DNA of 64,000 nucleotides from Allofrancisella inopinata (GTDB lineage Bacteria; Pseudomonadota; Gammaproteobacteria; Francisellales; Francisellaceae): NCBI RefSeq assembly GCF_012222965.1, contig NZ_CP038241.1, positions 372,001 to 436,000 of the forward strand, read 5' to 3'. Shown piece by piece: positions 31,819 to 41,841 of this stretch (position 1 is its first letter; each line of letters starts with the position of its first letter). The notes under the pieces were generated by a model. It saw only the letters and a program-made list of their open reading frames with translations, ran no database searches and was not told where the DNA came from. The position numbers and the translations under genes were made by a program.

Positions 31819-31876
31819 ATTAGATAAGTTTACGGTATGTTTTTAAAAAAAAGAAAATGAAAAATAGGAGAACAAA

Positions 31877-33805
31877 ATGGGCAAGATAATAGGAATAGAT
31901 TTAGGTACAACTAACTCGTGTTTGGCTATTATGGATGGTAAGAAGGCAAAAGTTATTGAAAATGCTGAAGGGCATAGAACTACTCCATCAATAGTTGCTT
32001 ATACAGACAGTGGAGAAATTTTAGTAGGGCAAGCAGCTAAGAGACAGGCTGTAACTAATCCAGATAACACTTTTTTTGCTATTAAAAGATTAATTGGTAG
32101 AAAGTATGACGATAAAGCTGTACAAGATGATATTAAGAAAAAAGTGCCTTATGCAGTAATCAAAGCTGAGAATGGAGATGCTTGGGTTGCTACTAAAGAT
32201 GGTAAAAAATTAGCTCCACCTCAAGTATCAGCTGAAGTTTTAAGAAAAATGAAAAAAACAGCAGAGGAGTTCTTAGGAGAACCAGTTACAGAAGCTGTTA
32301 TCACAGTACCAGCTTATTTTAATGATAGCCAAAGACAAGCTACAAAAGATGCTGGTAAGATTGCTGGTCTTGATGTTAAGAGAATTATTAATGAGCCTAC
32401 AGCAGCAGCTTTGGCTTATGGTGTTGACTCTAAAAAAGGTGAGCAAACAGTAGCTGTATATGACTTAGGTGGTGGTACATTTGATATATCTATTATCGAA
32501 ATTGCTGATGTTGATGGAGACAACCAAATAGAAGTACTATCTACAAATGGTGATACTTTCCTTGGTGGTGAAGATTTTGACTTAGCATTAATGAACTATT
32601 TAATTGATGAGTTTAAAAAAGAGCAAGGAATAGATCTACATAATGACAAGCTAGCTCTTCAAAGAGTTAGAGAAGCTGCTGAAAAAGCAAAAGTAGAGTT
32701 ATCTTCAGCGCAACAAACAGATGTAAACTTACCTTATATTACAGCTGACGCTACAGGACCTAAACATTTGAATATTAAGATTACTAGAGCTAAGTTTGAA
32801 TCTTTAGTTAATGATTTGGTTGAAAGATCATTAGAACCATGTAAAAAAGCTTTAGAAGATGCTGGACTAAGTAAATCTGATATAACGGAAGTGTTACTAG
32901 TTGGTGGACAAACTCGTATGCCTCTAGTACAACAAAAAGTAAAAGAGTTTTTTGGTAAAGAACCACGTAAAGATGTTAACCCTGATGAGGCAGTAGCTGT
33001 AGGCGCTGCTATTCAAGGTGGAGTATTAGCTGGTGATGTAAAAGACGTACTTTTACTTGATGTAACGCCTCTTTCTCTAGGTATAGAGACAATGGGTGGG
33101 GTTATGACTAAACTGATAGAGAGAAATACAACTATTCCTACTAAGAAATCACAAGTCTTCTCAACAGCTGAGGATAATCAGCCAGCAGTAACTATACATG
33201 TACTTCAAGGTGAGCGTGAAATGGCTTCAGCTAACAAATCTTTAGGTAGATTTGATTTAGCTGATATTCCACCATCTCCACGTGGTATGCCGCAAATTGA
33301 GGTTACATTTGACATAGATGCTAACGGTATCTTGAATGTATCTGCTAAAGATAAGGCTACTGGTAAAGAACAAAATATTGTGATTAAGTCATCAAGTGGC
33401 TTATCTGAAGATGATATTGAAAAAATGGTTCAAGATGCAGAAGCTAATGCTGAAGCTGATAAAAAATTCCACGAGCTTGTAGCAACTAGAAATACCGCTG
33501 ATAATTTGATTCATAGTGCTAGAAAAGCGATAAAAGAGCTGGAAGATAAAATAACAGCCGAAGAAAAAGAAAAAGTTGAGGCTGCTTGTAAAGATTTGGA
33601 ATCTGTAATAAAAGGTGATGATAAAGATGCTATAGAAGCTAAGACTAAGGTTCTAGAAGAAGCGTTTACACCAGTTGCTCAAAAAGCATATGCAGATACT
33701 CAATCTGCTGCAGGTGGCGAGAAAGCTGCTCAAGGTGAAGAAGCTAAAAAAGGTGATGATGTTGTTGACGCTGATTTTGAGGACGTTGATGATAACAAAA
33801 AATAG
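31877..33805 (+). CDS. dnaK: Chaperone DnaK (Hsp70)
   Basis: The 642 residues begin [20 protein letters not shown], have the ATPase motifs [27 protein letters not shown] and [13 protein letters not shown], the substrate-binding domain with [20 protein letters not shown], and an acidic tail ending [12 protein letters not shown]. Full length (E. coli 638). GGAGAACAAA precedes the start. Confidence 0.99.
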   Translation: MGKIIGIDLGTTNSCLAIMDGKKAKVIENAEGHRTTPSIVAYTDSGEILVGQAAKRQAVTNPDNTFFAIKRLIGRKYDDKAVQDDIKKKVPYAVIKAENGDAWVATKDGKKLAPPQVSAEVLRKMKKTAEEFLGEPVTEAVITVPAYFNDSQRQATKDAGKIAGLDVKRIINEPTAAALAYGVDSKKGEQTVAVYDLGGGTFDISIIEIADVDGDNQIEVLSTNGDTFLGGEDFDLALMNYLIDEFKKEQGIDLHNDKLALQRVREAAEKAKVELSSAQQTDVNLPYITADATGPKHLNIKITRAKFESLVNDLVERSLEPCKKALEDAGLSKSDITEVLLVGGQTRMPLVQQKVKEFFGKEPRKDVNPDEAVAVGAAIQGGVLAGDVKDVLLLDVTPLSLGIETMGGVMTKLIERNTTIPTKKSQVFSTAEDNQPAVTIHVLQGEREMASANKSLGRFDLADIPPSPRGMPQIEVTFDIDANGILNVSAKDKATGKEQNIVIKSSSGLSEDDIEKMVQDAEANAEADKKFHELVATRNTADNLIHSARKAIKELEDKITAEEKEKVEAACKDLESVIKGDDKDAIEAKTKVLEEAFTPVAQKAYADTQSAAGGEKAAQGEEAKKGDDVVDADFEDVDDNKK

Positions 33806-33825
33806 TTAAACCTTTAACAATCAAT

Positions 33826-33849
33826 AAAGTGTGGTTTATCCACACTTTT
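33826..33849 (+). terminator. Hairpin terminator or attenuator between dnaK and dnaJ
   Basis: AAAGTGTGG (33826-33834) and CCACACTTT (33840-33848) make a perfect 9-bp stem with a 5-base loop, followed by T-rich sequence. It starts 21 bases after the dnaK stop and would reduce dnaJ expression relative to dnaK. Confidence 0.75.
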
Positions 33850-33893
33850 CTATTTGGTATAATTTTCCTAAATTTTTTATTGGTTATAATATT

Positions 33894-35018
33894 ATGCAAC
33901 AGAGATGTTACTACGAAATCCTTAATGTTTCAAAGACAGCAGATATCACTGAAATAAAGAGGTCTTATCGAAAATTAGCAATGAAATATCATCCTGATAG
34001 GAATCCTGGTGATAAAGAAGCAGAAGTGAAATTTAAAGAAATTTCAGAAGCTTATGAAGTACTAAGTGATAAGCAAAAAAGATCTAGATATGATCAGTTT
34101 GGTCACGCTGGGGTTAACCAGCAAGCAGGAAATGGGTCTGCTGGGGGCTTTGGTAGTTTTGAGGATATATTTGATACTTTCTTTGGTGGAGGTTCTGCTC
34201 GTGGGTCAGGTAGAACACGCCAGTCTAGAGGTAGTGATTTAGAGTATACCTTAGAAATAACTCTAGAAGAGGCATTTTTAGGAGTAGAAAAAGAAATAAC
34301 TATTCCAAGGATGTCAACTTGTGAGAGTTGTGATGGTACAGGATCTAAAACTAAATCTAAAGCAACATGTCATGCTTGTCATGGTCAAGGTACTATCCGT
34401 AGACAGCAAGGTTTCTTTGCTTTTGAACAAACTTGTCCTGTGTGTAACGGTAGTGGATCTAGTGTTGCTGACCCTTGTGATGATTGTTATGGTTCAGGGA
34501 AAGTTAAAAAACATAAAACACTAAAAGTTAAAATCCCAGAAGGTGTTGATAATGGAGATAGAATAAGATTACCAGGTGAGGGCGATGCTGGGTCCACTGG
34601 TGCTATGAATGGTGATCTATTTGTCCAAATTATCATAAAACAACATAGTATTTTTGAAAGAAGAGATGTTAACCTATATTGTGAAATGCCAATTAGTTTC
34701 ACTACAGCTTGCTTAGGTGGAGAGATTAAAGTCCCAACTTTAGATGGAGAAGTTAAGCTTAAAGTGATGCCAGAGACTCAAACTGATAAGGTTTTTCGTT
34801 TAAGAGAAAAGGGAATGAAGTCTCTTCGTGGTCATAGAAGGGGAGATTTGCTTTGTAAGGTAGTGGTTGAAACTCCCGTGAGTCTTAACTCCGAGCAAAA
34901 AGATTTGCTCAAAAAATTTGCTGAAAGTTTAGGTGAAGATTACGAAAATAAACATTCACCAAAAAGCAAATCTTGGTTTGATAATGTTAAAGACTATGCC
35001 AAGAAATTTTTTGAGTAA
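33894..35018 (+). CDS. dnaJ: Chaperone DnaJ (Hsp40)
   Basis: From the ATG at 33894 the 374-residue protein has the J-domain with HPD in [10 protein letters not shown], a Gly/Phe linker [20 protein letters not shown], four zinc-binding repeats ([32 protein letters not shown]) and the C-terminal substrate domains. A longer frame up to 33831 would cross the dnaK-dnaJ hairpin and is not used. It is the last core gene before the island. Confidence 0.97.
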   Translation: MQQRCYYEILNVSKTADITEIKRSYRKLAMKYHPDRNPGDKEAEVKFKEISEAYEVLSDKQKRSRYDQFGHAGVNQQAGNGSAGGFGSFEDIFDTFFGGGSARGSGRTRQSRGSDLEYTLEITLEEAFLGVEKEITIPRMSTCESCDGTGSKTKSKATCHACHGQGTIRRQQGFFAFEQTCPVCNGSGSSVADPCDDCYGSGKVKKHKTLKVKIPEGVDNGDRIRLPGEGDAGSTGAMNGDLFVQIIIKQHSIFERRDVNLYCEMPISFTTACLGGEIKVPTLDGEVKLKVMPETQTDKVFRLREKGMKSLRGHRRGDLLCKVVVETPVSLNSEQKDLLKKFAESLGEDYENKHSPKSKSWFDNVKDYAKKFFE

Positions 35019-35120
35019 AAGAGTAACTTTTGGCTTTTTATTTATATTTATTATTCTATTTTCTGCCTACTGAACTAGCTTCAATGGTTTTCCGTGGTTT
35101 ATCTTTACTTCTTAAATTAG

Positions 35121-36017
35121 ACCTCTTGCATAACTTTCTGAATTGTTTAAACTTTTTATTTTTATTGGAATGATGTTGATGAAATTTGAGCAGATTAAAG
35201 ATGAGTCACCAGAAGGATTTCGTATACTTACAGGTGTTAAACGCACTACTTTTACTGTCATGACAAAGATATTAAATGAAGCGCAATCCCAACTAAAAGC
35301 ACAAGGAGGTAAGCCGAATAAATTGTCTATAGAAGATAGGCTGCTTATGACGCTGGAATATTTACGCGAATATAGAACATATTTTCATATTTCACGCAGC
35401 TATGGTCTAAGTGAAAGTACTTGTTATCGTAATATACGCTGGGTTGAAGATACTCTGATTAAAGATGGGCAATTCTCATTGCCTGGACGTAAGGCATTAT
35501 TAAAAAGTGATGTTAAGTATGAGGTTGTTCTGATAGATGCGACAGAAACACCCATTGAACGACCTAAAAAAAACAAAAAAGCTTTTATTCTGGCAAAAAG
35601 AAGCGACATACGTTAAAGACGCAAATTATCGTGGATAGGAAGAAAAAGGAAATTATTTGTACCAATTTTTGCAATGGCAAGAGACATGACTTTAGATTAT
35701 TTAAAGAATCTGGTGTTCATATCCACCCAGAGATTAAAAGTCTCACCGATACGGGCTATCAAGGGATACATAAGTTGCATCAGCATTCAGAATTGCCGAA
35801 GAAAAGAACAAAGAAGAACCCACTAACCAAAGAAGACAAAAAGAAAAACCGTAAACTGTCTAGTCAACGTGTTCTAAATGAGAATGTGATCAGCATGGTT
35901 AAGCGATTTAAAATTATTGCCGATCGTTATAGAAATAGAAGAAAAAGATTTGGTTTAAGTTTTAATTTGATTGCTGGAATTTATGATTTTGAGATATAGA
36001 TCGGTTATGCAAGAGGT
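35121..36017 (+). mobile_element. ISFtu2-like IS5-family insertion sequence
   Basis: The element is bounded by inverted ends ACCTCTTGCATAAC (35121-35134) and GTTATGCAAGAGGT (36004-36017), 897 bp apart, and carries one broken transposase. The size, ends and protein match what I recall of ISFtu2 in F. tularensis. Target duplication is not certain (TTA-like bases on both sides). Confidence 0.85.
35170..35999 (+). pseudogene. IS5-family transposase (ISFtu2-like), frameshifted
   Basis: The first frame (ATG near 35170) reads the N-terminal helix-turn-helix part and the first DDE Asp in VVLIDATETPIERPKK, then stops after KRSDIR. The second frame carries VDRKKKEIICTNF, NGKRHDFRLFKE, LTDTGYQGI (second Asp) and ENVISMVKRFKIIADRYR (Glu). 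One extra T in the TTTT run at 35583-35586 would rejoin them as ...KKAFYSGKKKRHTLK. Some IS5 elements use programmed frameshifting, but this position at a four-base run looks like decay or a sequencing error. Confidence 0.85.
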
Positions 36018-36081
36018 TTATTGCCACAGCACCAAGAATATTATATAATAGGGCTATTAGTATAAACCTAGGATACATTGT

Positions 36082-37623
36082 ATGGACTTACTCAGCCTCC
36101 AAGACAGACTTGGCTATAAAGTTAATGAAAAAGGCATGTGTTATGGTATAACCTATATGGCCATACAAGCAATTATTCGGAATGAGGTTAAAACTTATAT
36201 TTCTCGCATTAAGTTGATAGATAGCTATGAAAAAAATATTATAGTATTACCTAAGAATCATAATATCCTTAATATTGACAACTCTAGCAATGTAACAGAA
36301 AACAAACAGCGTAATCCGTTATATCAACACTATAGTAACTTGTCATCTTCAGATAACTTGAAGTTGTTTGATATCAAGGTTCAACAACAAAGTAGCGATG
36401 ACATATCTTCTAAAGATATTAAAGTAGAATGGAATAAAAACGAATTATATTTGTCATCCTATGGTATGGAAATTAATAGAGAAAGAATCGCCATCGAAGT
36501 TTTAGTAGCAGATATAAAAGCTGCCTATGAGAAAAGAAAGAATCTACAAACAAGATATTCTCTCACGCCGCAAGATGAAAAGTTATTAGATATATTAGCT
36601 TGGTTTGACGGTGTTCAATTATATTTTAATGATACACATCTTGAAGATAATGTGAAGCTAACTGCCAATCAAGATTACCGAGCTGTTACAAATTTTTTTA
36701 AAACAAAAGATGAGCAAAAAAAACCTTTAGCAAGAACTAATCGTTTTAGAAAAGCAGACTCTATACATAGTGAAAACCATTTTAAAAAAAATGCAGGATA
36801 TGAAAGTATAGTATTAAAATCAAAACACCTAGATTTTCTTAGCAAAGAATTAGTACAATGGCTTATTGATAAAATCAATAAAAGTATCCAACCTATTGCT
36901 TTTTCAATTACAATATTTAATCACATAATAGCAATTGGTAAATCCCGATCCAGCCCCATTTTTCTTATCAATCATGATCGACACTATATTATAACTAAGG
37001 AAACAGCTTTTAACTGTATAAATGAAGCTTTATTTCCATCCAGAACTTTTAATGCCTATAATGCAATAAGCATACTAGAATTTTCATCTGAAAATAATAG
37101 TAGGGTACTTTCAACTAAATTTAAAGTAAACTTTGAGGACCATCGGGAAGTAGCTGCTATCGGTGACATACTCCACTTGGCGTTATCACATAATCACCAA
37201 GAAGCTGTAATTTTTTATGTCAATCTAATAAATGCAAAGAGTGCTACCACTAATAAACAACGATTATTAGCTGCTAGATCGCCGAATTTCACTCCGGGAT
37301 TATATATGGCTTTACGAAATGGTCATGCAGAGGCAATTAAAGTTTATCTTGAGGCTTTGACAAATACTGGAATAAATAAACAAGAATTATTAGATTTATT
37401 ATTTGCTAAGGACGCGGATGGCACTTCGGGCTTATATATGGCGATACTAAAAGAACAGGTAAATGCTATTTTAGGTTATTTTGAGGCGTTGACAAATACT
37501 GGAATAAATAAACAACAATTATTAGATTTATTAACAACTCAAAATACGGATAATACTGCAGATTTATTAGCAAAAAATATTGATGAAGTTAAAAATTATA
37601 TCAGGTTAAAATTGACAATATAA
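36082..37623 (+). CDS. Large effector-like protein: possible Cys protease head, ankyrin-like repeat tail
   Basis: I recognise no named family for this 513-residue protein. The N-terminus has NEKGMCYGITYMAIQAI (Cys near residue 19), the GxCxG pattern of papain-like cysteine proteases of bacterial effectors. A His in FNHIIAIGKS (near 286) and Asp in FLINHDRHY (near 300) could complete a triad. From about 395 come ankyrin-like repeats of about 48 residues: two share EALTNTGINKQ and LLDLL, with SGLYMAI or PGLYMAL helices. There is no signal peptide or membrane segment. AGGA eight bases before ATG. Flanked on both sides by IS elements, typical for horizontally acquired effector genes. Function is inference. 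Confidence 0.62.
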   Translation: MDLLSLQDRLGYKVNEKGMCYGITYMAIQAIIRNEVKTYISRIKLIDSYEKNIIVLPKNHNILNIDNSSNVTENKQRNPLYQHYSNLSSSDNLKLFDIKVQQQSSDDISSKDIKVEWNKNELYLSSYGMEINRERIAIEVLVADIKAAYEKRKNLQTRYSLTPQDEKLLDILAWFDGVQLYFNDTHLEDNVKLTANQDYRAVTNFFKTKDEQKKPLARTNRFRKADSIHSENHFKKNAGYESIVLKSKHLDFLSKELVQWLIDKINKSIQPIAFSITIFNHIIAIGKSRSSPIFLINHDRHYIITKETAFNCINEALFPSRTFNAYNAISILEFSSENNSRVLSTKFKVNFEDHREVAAIGDILHLALSHNHQEAVIFYVNLINAKSATTNKQRLLAARSPNFTPGLYMALRNGHAEAIKVYLEALTNTGINKQELLDLLFAKDADGTSGLYMAILKEQVNAILGYFEALTNTGINKQQLLDLLTTQNTDNTADLLAKNIDEVKNYIRLKLTI

Positions 37624-37689
37624 GGTGTTCTGTCGCAAACTGGTAGGATATTTACAATTTTCCTCTTATCAGCATCCGTCTAGATACGG

Positions 37690-37890
37690 TTATACAGCTA
37701 TACTGAATTGGATGCAAACTACGCAGGTGTTCAGCAACGTTGGATTATAGTTAAAAGTGAGCATGCAAAGTATCGAGTCAGACATTCTGCTAGTAAACGA
37801 TTTGATAAGAAAGTATCAGAAGAATGTAAATTACTAGAGCGTTCAAAAACCATTTTATTTAGTTGTAAAGTTGATGCCGAATCTCACTAG
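37690..37890 (+). pseudogene. IS1634/IS4-like transposase fragment
   Basis: A short frame reads YTELDANYAGVQQRWIIVKSE and HSASKRFDKKVSEECKLLERS, which resembles the middle of IS1634-type transposases (the YAGVQQRW...SE block). No start, ends or DDE residues remain. It is a relic about 60 codons long between the effector-like gene and the IS5 relic. Confidence 0.55.
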
Positions 37891-37984
37891 ACCTCTTTCG
37901 AAACTCATTTATGTAATTCTAGGTTATAAATGCCAGCTATTAAATTGAATCTTAGCCCAAATCTTTTTCTTCTATTTCTATATT
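37889..37984 (-). pseudogene. IS5-family transposase relic, C-terminal part and element end
   Basis: Reading the minus strand, YRNRRKRFGLRFNLIAGIYN and a stop at 37905-37907 match the C-terminus of the ISFtu2-like transposase at 35631-35999 with changes. The end sequence AGACCTCTTTCG at 37889 differs from that of the intact element, so this was another IS5 member. Its other half lies at 38869-39199, beyond the inserted IS630-like element. Confidence 0.75.
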
Positions 37985-37986
37985 TA

Positions 37987-38866
37987 TAGCTAACTACGTA
38001 TAAAAGTAGTATACTATTTTTTATTTACTCTTATGGCATATTCGCATCACTTTATAAAGAAGGTATTAAAGCTAAAATCAGAAGGTGTTAGCTTTTTAAA
38101 ATTATCAAATAGATTTAATATTAGTGTTAGAAGTATCCAAGAGTGGCTAAAAGGTAATTTACCTAAAGGTACAAGAAATAAGCCTAATACCAAACTTGAT
38201 TTAGTTAAGTTAAAACAAGATATATTTGACTATCCTGATGCATATTTAAGAGAAAGAGCTCAAAGGTTGGGAGTTAGCGAGCATTGTATTAGCTAGAATC
38301 TTAAATAGTTAGATGTTACATATAAAAAAAACTCTGATTCACCCCAAAGCAGACGAAGGCAAGCGAAAATTATTTCAGAAAAAGATTGAACAATATGAGG
38401 CTAAAGGTTTGCCTATTTGTTACCTAGATGAATCTGGTCATGCATTAGATATGCCTCGAACACATGGCTCCTCTATTAAAGGAGAAAGATGTTATGGAAC
38501 TTGTGACTGGGGTGCTAAAGGTCGTACTAACGTCATAGGTGCGTTGATTGGCAAAATTCTATTTGCAGTTGGCTTATTCAACTGCAACATTGATACTGAA
38601 GTGTTTAAAACTTGGATAAAGCATTTCTTACTTCCTAACTTAAAGACAAAGACTGTTATTGTTATGGATAATGCAACGTTTCATAAAAATTTTGGAATGT
38701 TAGATGATATTGTTAAAGGCTAGACATATCGTTGAGTTTTTACCTGCTTATTCACCTGACTTAAATCCTATAGAAAATAAATGGGCTGAGAAAAAGGCTT
38801 TTATCAGAAAATATAAATGCTCCGTAACTCAATGCTATTCGTAATAGTTTTATATGGAGTTAACTA
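37987..38866 (+). mobile_element. IS630-like (Tc1/mariner superfamily) element inserted in an IS5 relic
   Basis: The left end TAGCTAACTACGTATAAAAG is mirrored at the right end by an inverted TAGTTAACTCCATATAAAAC, and TA flanks both sides (37985-37986 and 38867-38868), the expected target duplication. 880 bp, one decayed transposase. The element separates two parts of a minus-strand IS5 relic; about 180 bp of that relic are missing. Confidence 0.8.
38033..38845 (+). pseudogene. IS630-family transposase, decayed
   Basis: The N-terminal part MAYSHHFIKKVLKLKSEGVS has helix-turn-helix character (FLKLSNRFNISVRSIQEWL). The DDE residues are visible as YLDESGHA, IVMDNATFHK and DLNPIENKWA. The gene carries in-frame stops at 38294-38296 and 38306-38308, one extra A in the run at 38324-38331, and one extra G near 38717-38720 before LKARHIVEFLPAYSPDLN-type sequence. 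It cannot make a transposase. Confidence 0.85.
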
Positions 38867-38868
38867 TA

Positions 38869-39199
38869 TCAGCATGTATTTTGGTTTTGGATTCTTTAAA
38901 CAGCCTAAAATCATGACGCTTGCCATTTGAAAATGCCGTACATATCACTGCTTTAGTTTTCTGATCAACCACAACCTGAGTCTTTAAAGTATGCCTTCTC
39001 TTCTTGCCAGAGTAAAACTGCTTTTGTTTGTTGTTGCGGTTCTTAATAAGCTTCTTATTCTTTACTCTTTTTTTGGCGCTGGCAAGGTGTTTCAGTTGCG
39101 TCTATGAGCACAACTTCATAGTCCATATCGCTTTTAAGCAAAGCTTTACTTCCGGGCAAAGAGAAGTCTGGATGCTTGATCAGCGTATCTTCTATCCAG
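38869..39199 (-). pseudogene. IS5-family transposase relic, middle part
   Basis: On the minus strand the relic reads WIEDTLIKHPDFSLPGSKAL, then DYEVVLIDATETPCQR, a damaged Lys-rich linker with a stop, and after a frame change FYSGKKRRHTLKTQVVVDQ and FSNGKRHDFRLFKESK. It is the partner of 37889-37984. Its outer end at about 39199 lies directly on the glycosyltransferase-like gene and has removed that gene's 5' end. Confidence 0.8.
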
Positions 39200-40699
39200 A
39201 TAAGGAAAGGTGGGACTTAAAAAAAGAAGTAGAAGATAGGTTTAAATGGATTCCTGTAATAGTAGTTAACTTTGAGAGTTATTTATCTAATTTGGGAGAA
39301 ACACCGGTGGAAACAGAAAATTTCAGGTTTATGCTAGAAATTTATAAATTATGCAATAAACCGTATTACTATGCCTTTGTAAAAGATCACTATATCCTTT
39401 ATTTTCTTGCTAATTTTGGAGGACTATATTTTGATATAGATTTTTTACCATTAAAAGAAATTTATCCAACTAATAAAAATTTTTGCTTTATTTTAGTTAA
39501 GTATTGCAATGTAAGCGACAAAGATGCGCTTATCTCCAAGATAAGGCGAGATATTGGTAGTATAATAGAAGAAACACCAATCGCTGGGTATGATGTCGGT
39601 TTCAAAATTTGTTTTGAGCCTATAAGAGAAAAAAAACCATACCAATATTAAGAGACCTGAAAATAATGACAGAGTTTAAAGAAAACTATAATCTCTATAA
39701 AGATTTTACTGAGAAATATAAAGAAGGTGCTCGGAAGATATTTCCTACAGGGTTGTTTCAAGATGATAAATATATTGGTCATGAAGGTTTATGTGAGGTA
39801 CAAAAAAAGGAAAATGAACAAAAATTAAAAAAATTTAGTAGCTACTTTAAAGAAAATGAATACCCTCAACAATACTGGGAAGATCAGTCAAAGGTAGTTG
39901 CTCTTAATGCACTTAAGAATACATCCCTGGGCTTTACAATTAGCAGAGACCCATTAAGAGCAGCATCGAATTTTGTTTCAAACCTTTATAATATTAGCAC
40001 CTTTAGACCACCCGATAACGTCTCCGGAGATCTTGCAAAAATAGATGAATCTTATAAAGAGCTATACGTTAATTTATTTTGGAATAAATTAACTCGTGTT
40101 TACCTTCATACTCCATCATCACTTATGTACACAGGCTATGGAAAAATGAATAACTTTTTTAAAATAGCTGATAGTGTGAGAGATCATTTCTTAAGAAAAG
40201 GGCAAAAACTGAATCAACTAGTTGATTATCCTAAAGTGCAGCAGACTGCAGATGACAGTGACTTTAAAACTTTTGAAGGCTCTAAAGTACAGCAGACAGC
40301 AAATAATAGTAACTTTAAAGTTTTTGAGGACTTTACATGGGGGGGATTGCAGATGTTGATGACTTTGATATTTTTGAGAACCCTAAAGTAGATTCCATGC
40401 AGCATAATTCCTATAGCATCCTAAAACTGCCCAAAGCTAATATTATATTGGATCGAAATACATGGAAATTGACAGATATACATAGATCCCATAAAAGTAC
40501 GAGTTTTTCATGGACAATTAGTAATATAGAGGAAGGAAAAATAAAAGTCATAGTTTATAAAAGTAATACGGCAGGGTATGAATATAATATATATTTTCAT
40601 AATGGAAAAAATAAAGCAATAAATACGATTACTAAAATTAAGTGTTTAAAAATTTTATCACATCATTACGGCTGTGGCGTTGCGGTAGCATATAAATAG
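39198..40699 (+). pseudogene. DXD glycosyltransferase-like effector, 5'-truncated and twice frameshifted
   Basis: Three frames (39198-39651, 39666-40391 with upstream extension, 40337-40699) join if one A is added to the A-run at 39629-39636 and one G to the seven-G run near 40338-40344, giving about 500 residues. The first part has HYILYFLANFGGLYFDIDFL, the sugar-nucleotide DXD motif of the Gly_transf_sug / large clostridial toxin type family. The middle has near-repeats KVQQTADDSDFKTFE and KVQQTANNSNFKVFE. The last 95 residues resemble those of the 43358-43885 protein. The 5' end is replaced by an IS5 relic whose antisense fuses in frame from 39028, so that apparent start is artificial. Confidence 0.65.
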
Positions 40700-40834
40700 A
40701 GAATACATATTTAAGAATACAAATGCTTTATCGATTAAAGAAGAATACACTTATCAGGAGTTTGTTCACCATTTCCAATTTTTAAAGACCATGGTTGATA
40801 ATTAAATAGTTATAAGTTTTAAGTTACAAATTGA

Positions 40835-40924
40835 CTTGAATAATAGATCTAAGAAATGTTTAAATTACTTAACTCCTAATGAGGCGCATTTCGGAATAAA
40901 AATAAACACTGAGAATACAATCTA
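40835..40924 (+). pseudogene. IS30-family transposase C-terminal remnant and element end
   Basis: A short frame reads DLNNRSKKCLNYLTPNEAHF, the typical end of IS30-type transposases (LNxRPRKxLxYxTPxE). It runs into ATTTCGGAATAAAAATAAAC, a terminus that recurs inverted at 43046-43082. The rest of 40700-41087 shows no gene. Confidence 0.65.
40888..40924. repeat. 37-bp inverted repeat, left copy
   Basis: Matches the reverse complement of 43046-43082 at 33 of 37 positions. The two copies face each other around nadE-pncB. It overlaps the end of the IS30 remnant, so it is probably an IS terminus. Confidence 0.8.
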
Positions 40925-41087
40925 AGATAACTTTCATCATGTATGCCTTGAGGTAACGTACCTTGTTCATTAAAATTTATATCCTTTATACATAAGAAGC
41001 TTAAATTTATTGTATATAAATTTTTAGTTTGTTGAGTGGTAAAATAATGCAAGCAATAAATAGTTATGATTTCGGGTAGTAGTATTT

Positions 41088-41834
41088 TTAATCTGGTATT
41101 AAAGCCATTCTTCTTTTATGGTGAGAGCGATTATGCCAGTAGCTTATTTTTTCAAGCGCTGCTGGCGATACTTCTTTACCGTCGAGAAAATTATCTATTT
41201 CCTGATAAGTAACTCCCATTTCATCTTCATCTGTTTGGCCTTGCCAAAGACCAGCAGAAGGCGCCTTAGTTAGAATATTTGCTGGAACATCTAAGTATTT
41301 ACCCAATTCAAATACTTGAGATTTTTTAAGATTTATTAACGGTAATATATCAGCTGCTCCATCCCCAAATTTAGTAAAATAACCCATATACCACTCACAA
41401 GCGTTATCTGTTCCAACTACTATGCGATTATTTTGTTGGGCATAAGCATATAAATACATCATTCTAAAACGAGCTTGAGCATTACCTTTTATGACATTTT
41501 GTCTATCATTCTGTGAATTTGTAAATACTTGTGTAGATTGTAGAAAGCTTTCATAAACTGGTTGGATTGGGATTATATGATATGGAATTTTTAATTTATT
41601 TATAAGTTCTAAAGCATCTACTATATCTTGCTCGGGATTGTTTTCTGAGGGCATTATTAAAGCTGTTATAGGAAGATCAGTTTTGACTAAAAGTGATGCA
41701 CAGACTGCAGAATCTATACCACCACTTATACCAATTACAAAACCCTCGGCAGGATATTTTATACAGCTATCGGTGAGCCATTGTACAAGTTTTTCTGAAT
41801 ATCTTTTAGGATTAAAATTTTTTACTATGTTCAT
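41088..41834 (-). CDS. nadE: NAD synthetase / NMN synthetase (NadE, short NH3-dependent type)
   Basis: ATP-pyrophosphatase that amidates the nicotinate moiety with ammonia. The 248 residues have the PP-loop GISGGIDSAVCASL near residue 34, GNAQARFRMMYLYAYAQQ near 115, VVGTDNACEWYMGYFTKFGDG near 140 and no glutaminase domain. In F. tularensis the short NadE prefers NaMN and acts as NMN synthetase in an unusual NAD route (published work); this gene in its pncB context is probably the same (inference). It begins seven bases after the pncB-like stop; co-transcribed. Confidence 0.88.
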   Translation of the reverse strand: MNIVKNFNPKRYSEKLVQWLTDSCIKYPAEGFVIGISGGIDSAVCASLLVKTDLPITALIMPSENNPEQDIVDALELINKLKIPYHIIPIQPVYESFLQSTQVFTNSQNDRQNVIKGNAQARFRMMYLYAYAQQNNRIVVGTDNACEWYMGYFTKFGDGAADILPLINLKKSQVFELGKYLDVPANILTKAPSAGLWQGQTDEDEMGVTYQEIDNFLDGKEVSPAALEKISYWHNRSHHKRRMALIPD

Positions 41835-41841
41835 TTTGTAC

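Noticed and set aside
39028-39197. Apparent N-terminus of the glycosyltransferase-like frame starting at 39028
   Set aside because: It is the antisense of an IS5 transposase relic; the fusion is accidental.
40320-40350. Seven-G tract as a proven phase-variable switch
   Set aside because: The gene also lacks its 5' end and has a second frameshift, so switching would not restore it; a sequencing error is equally possible.
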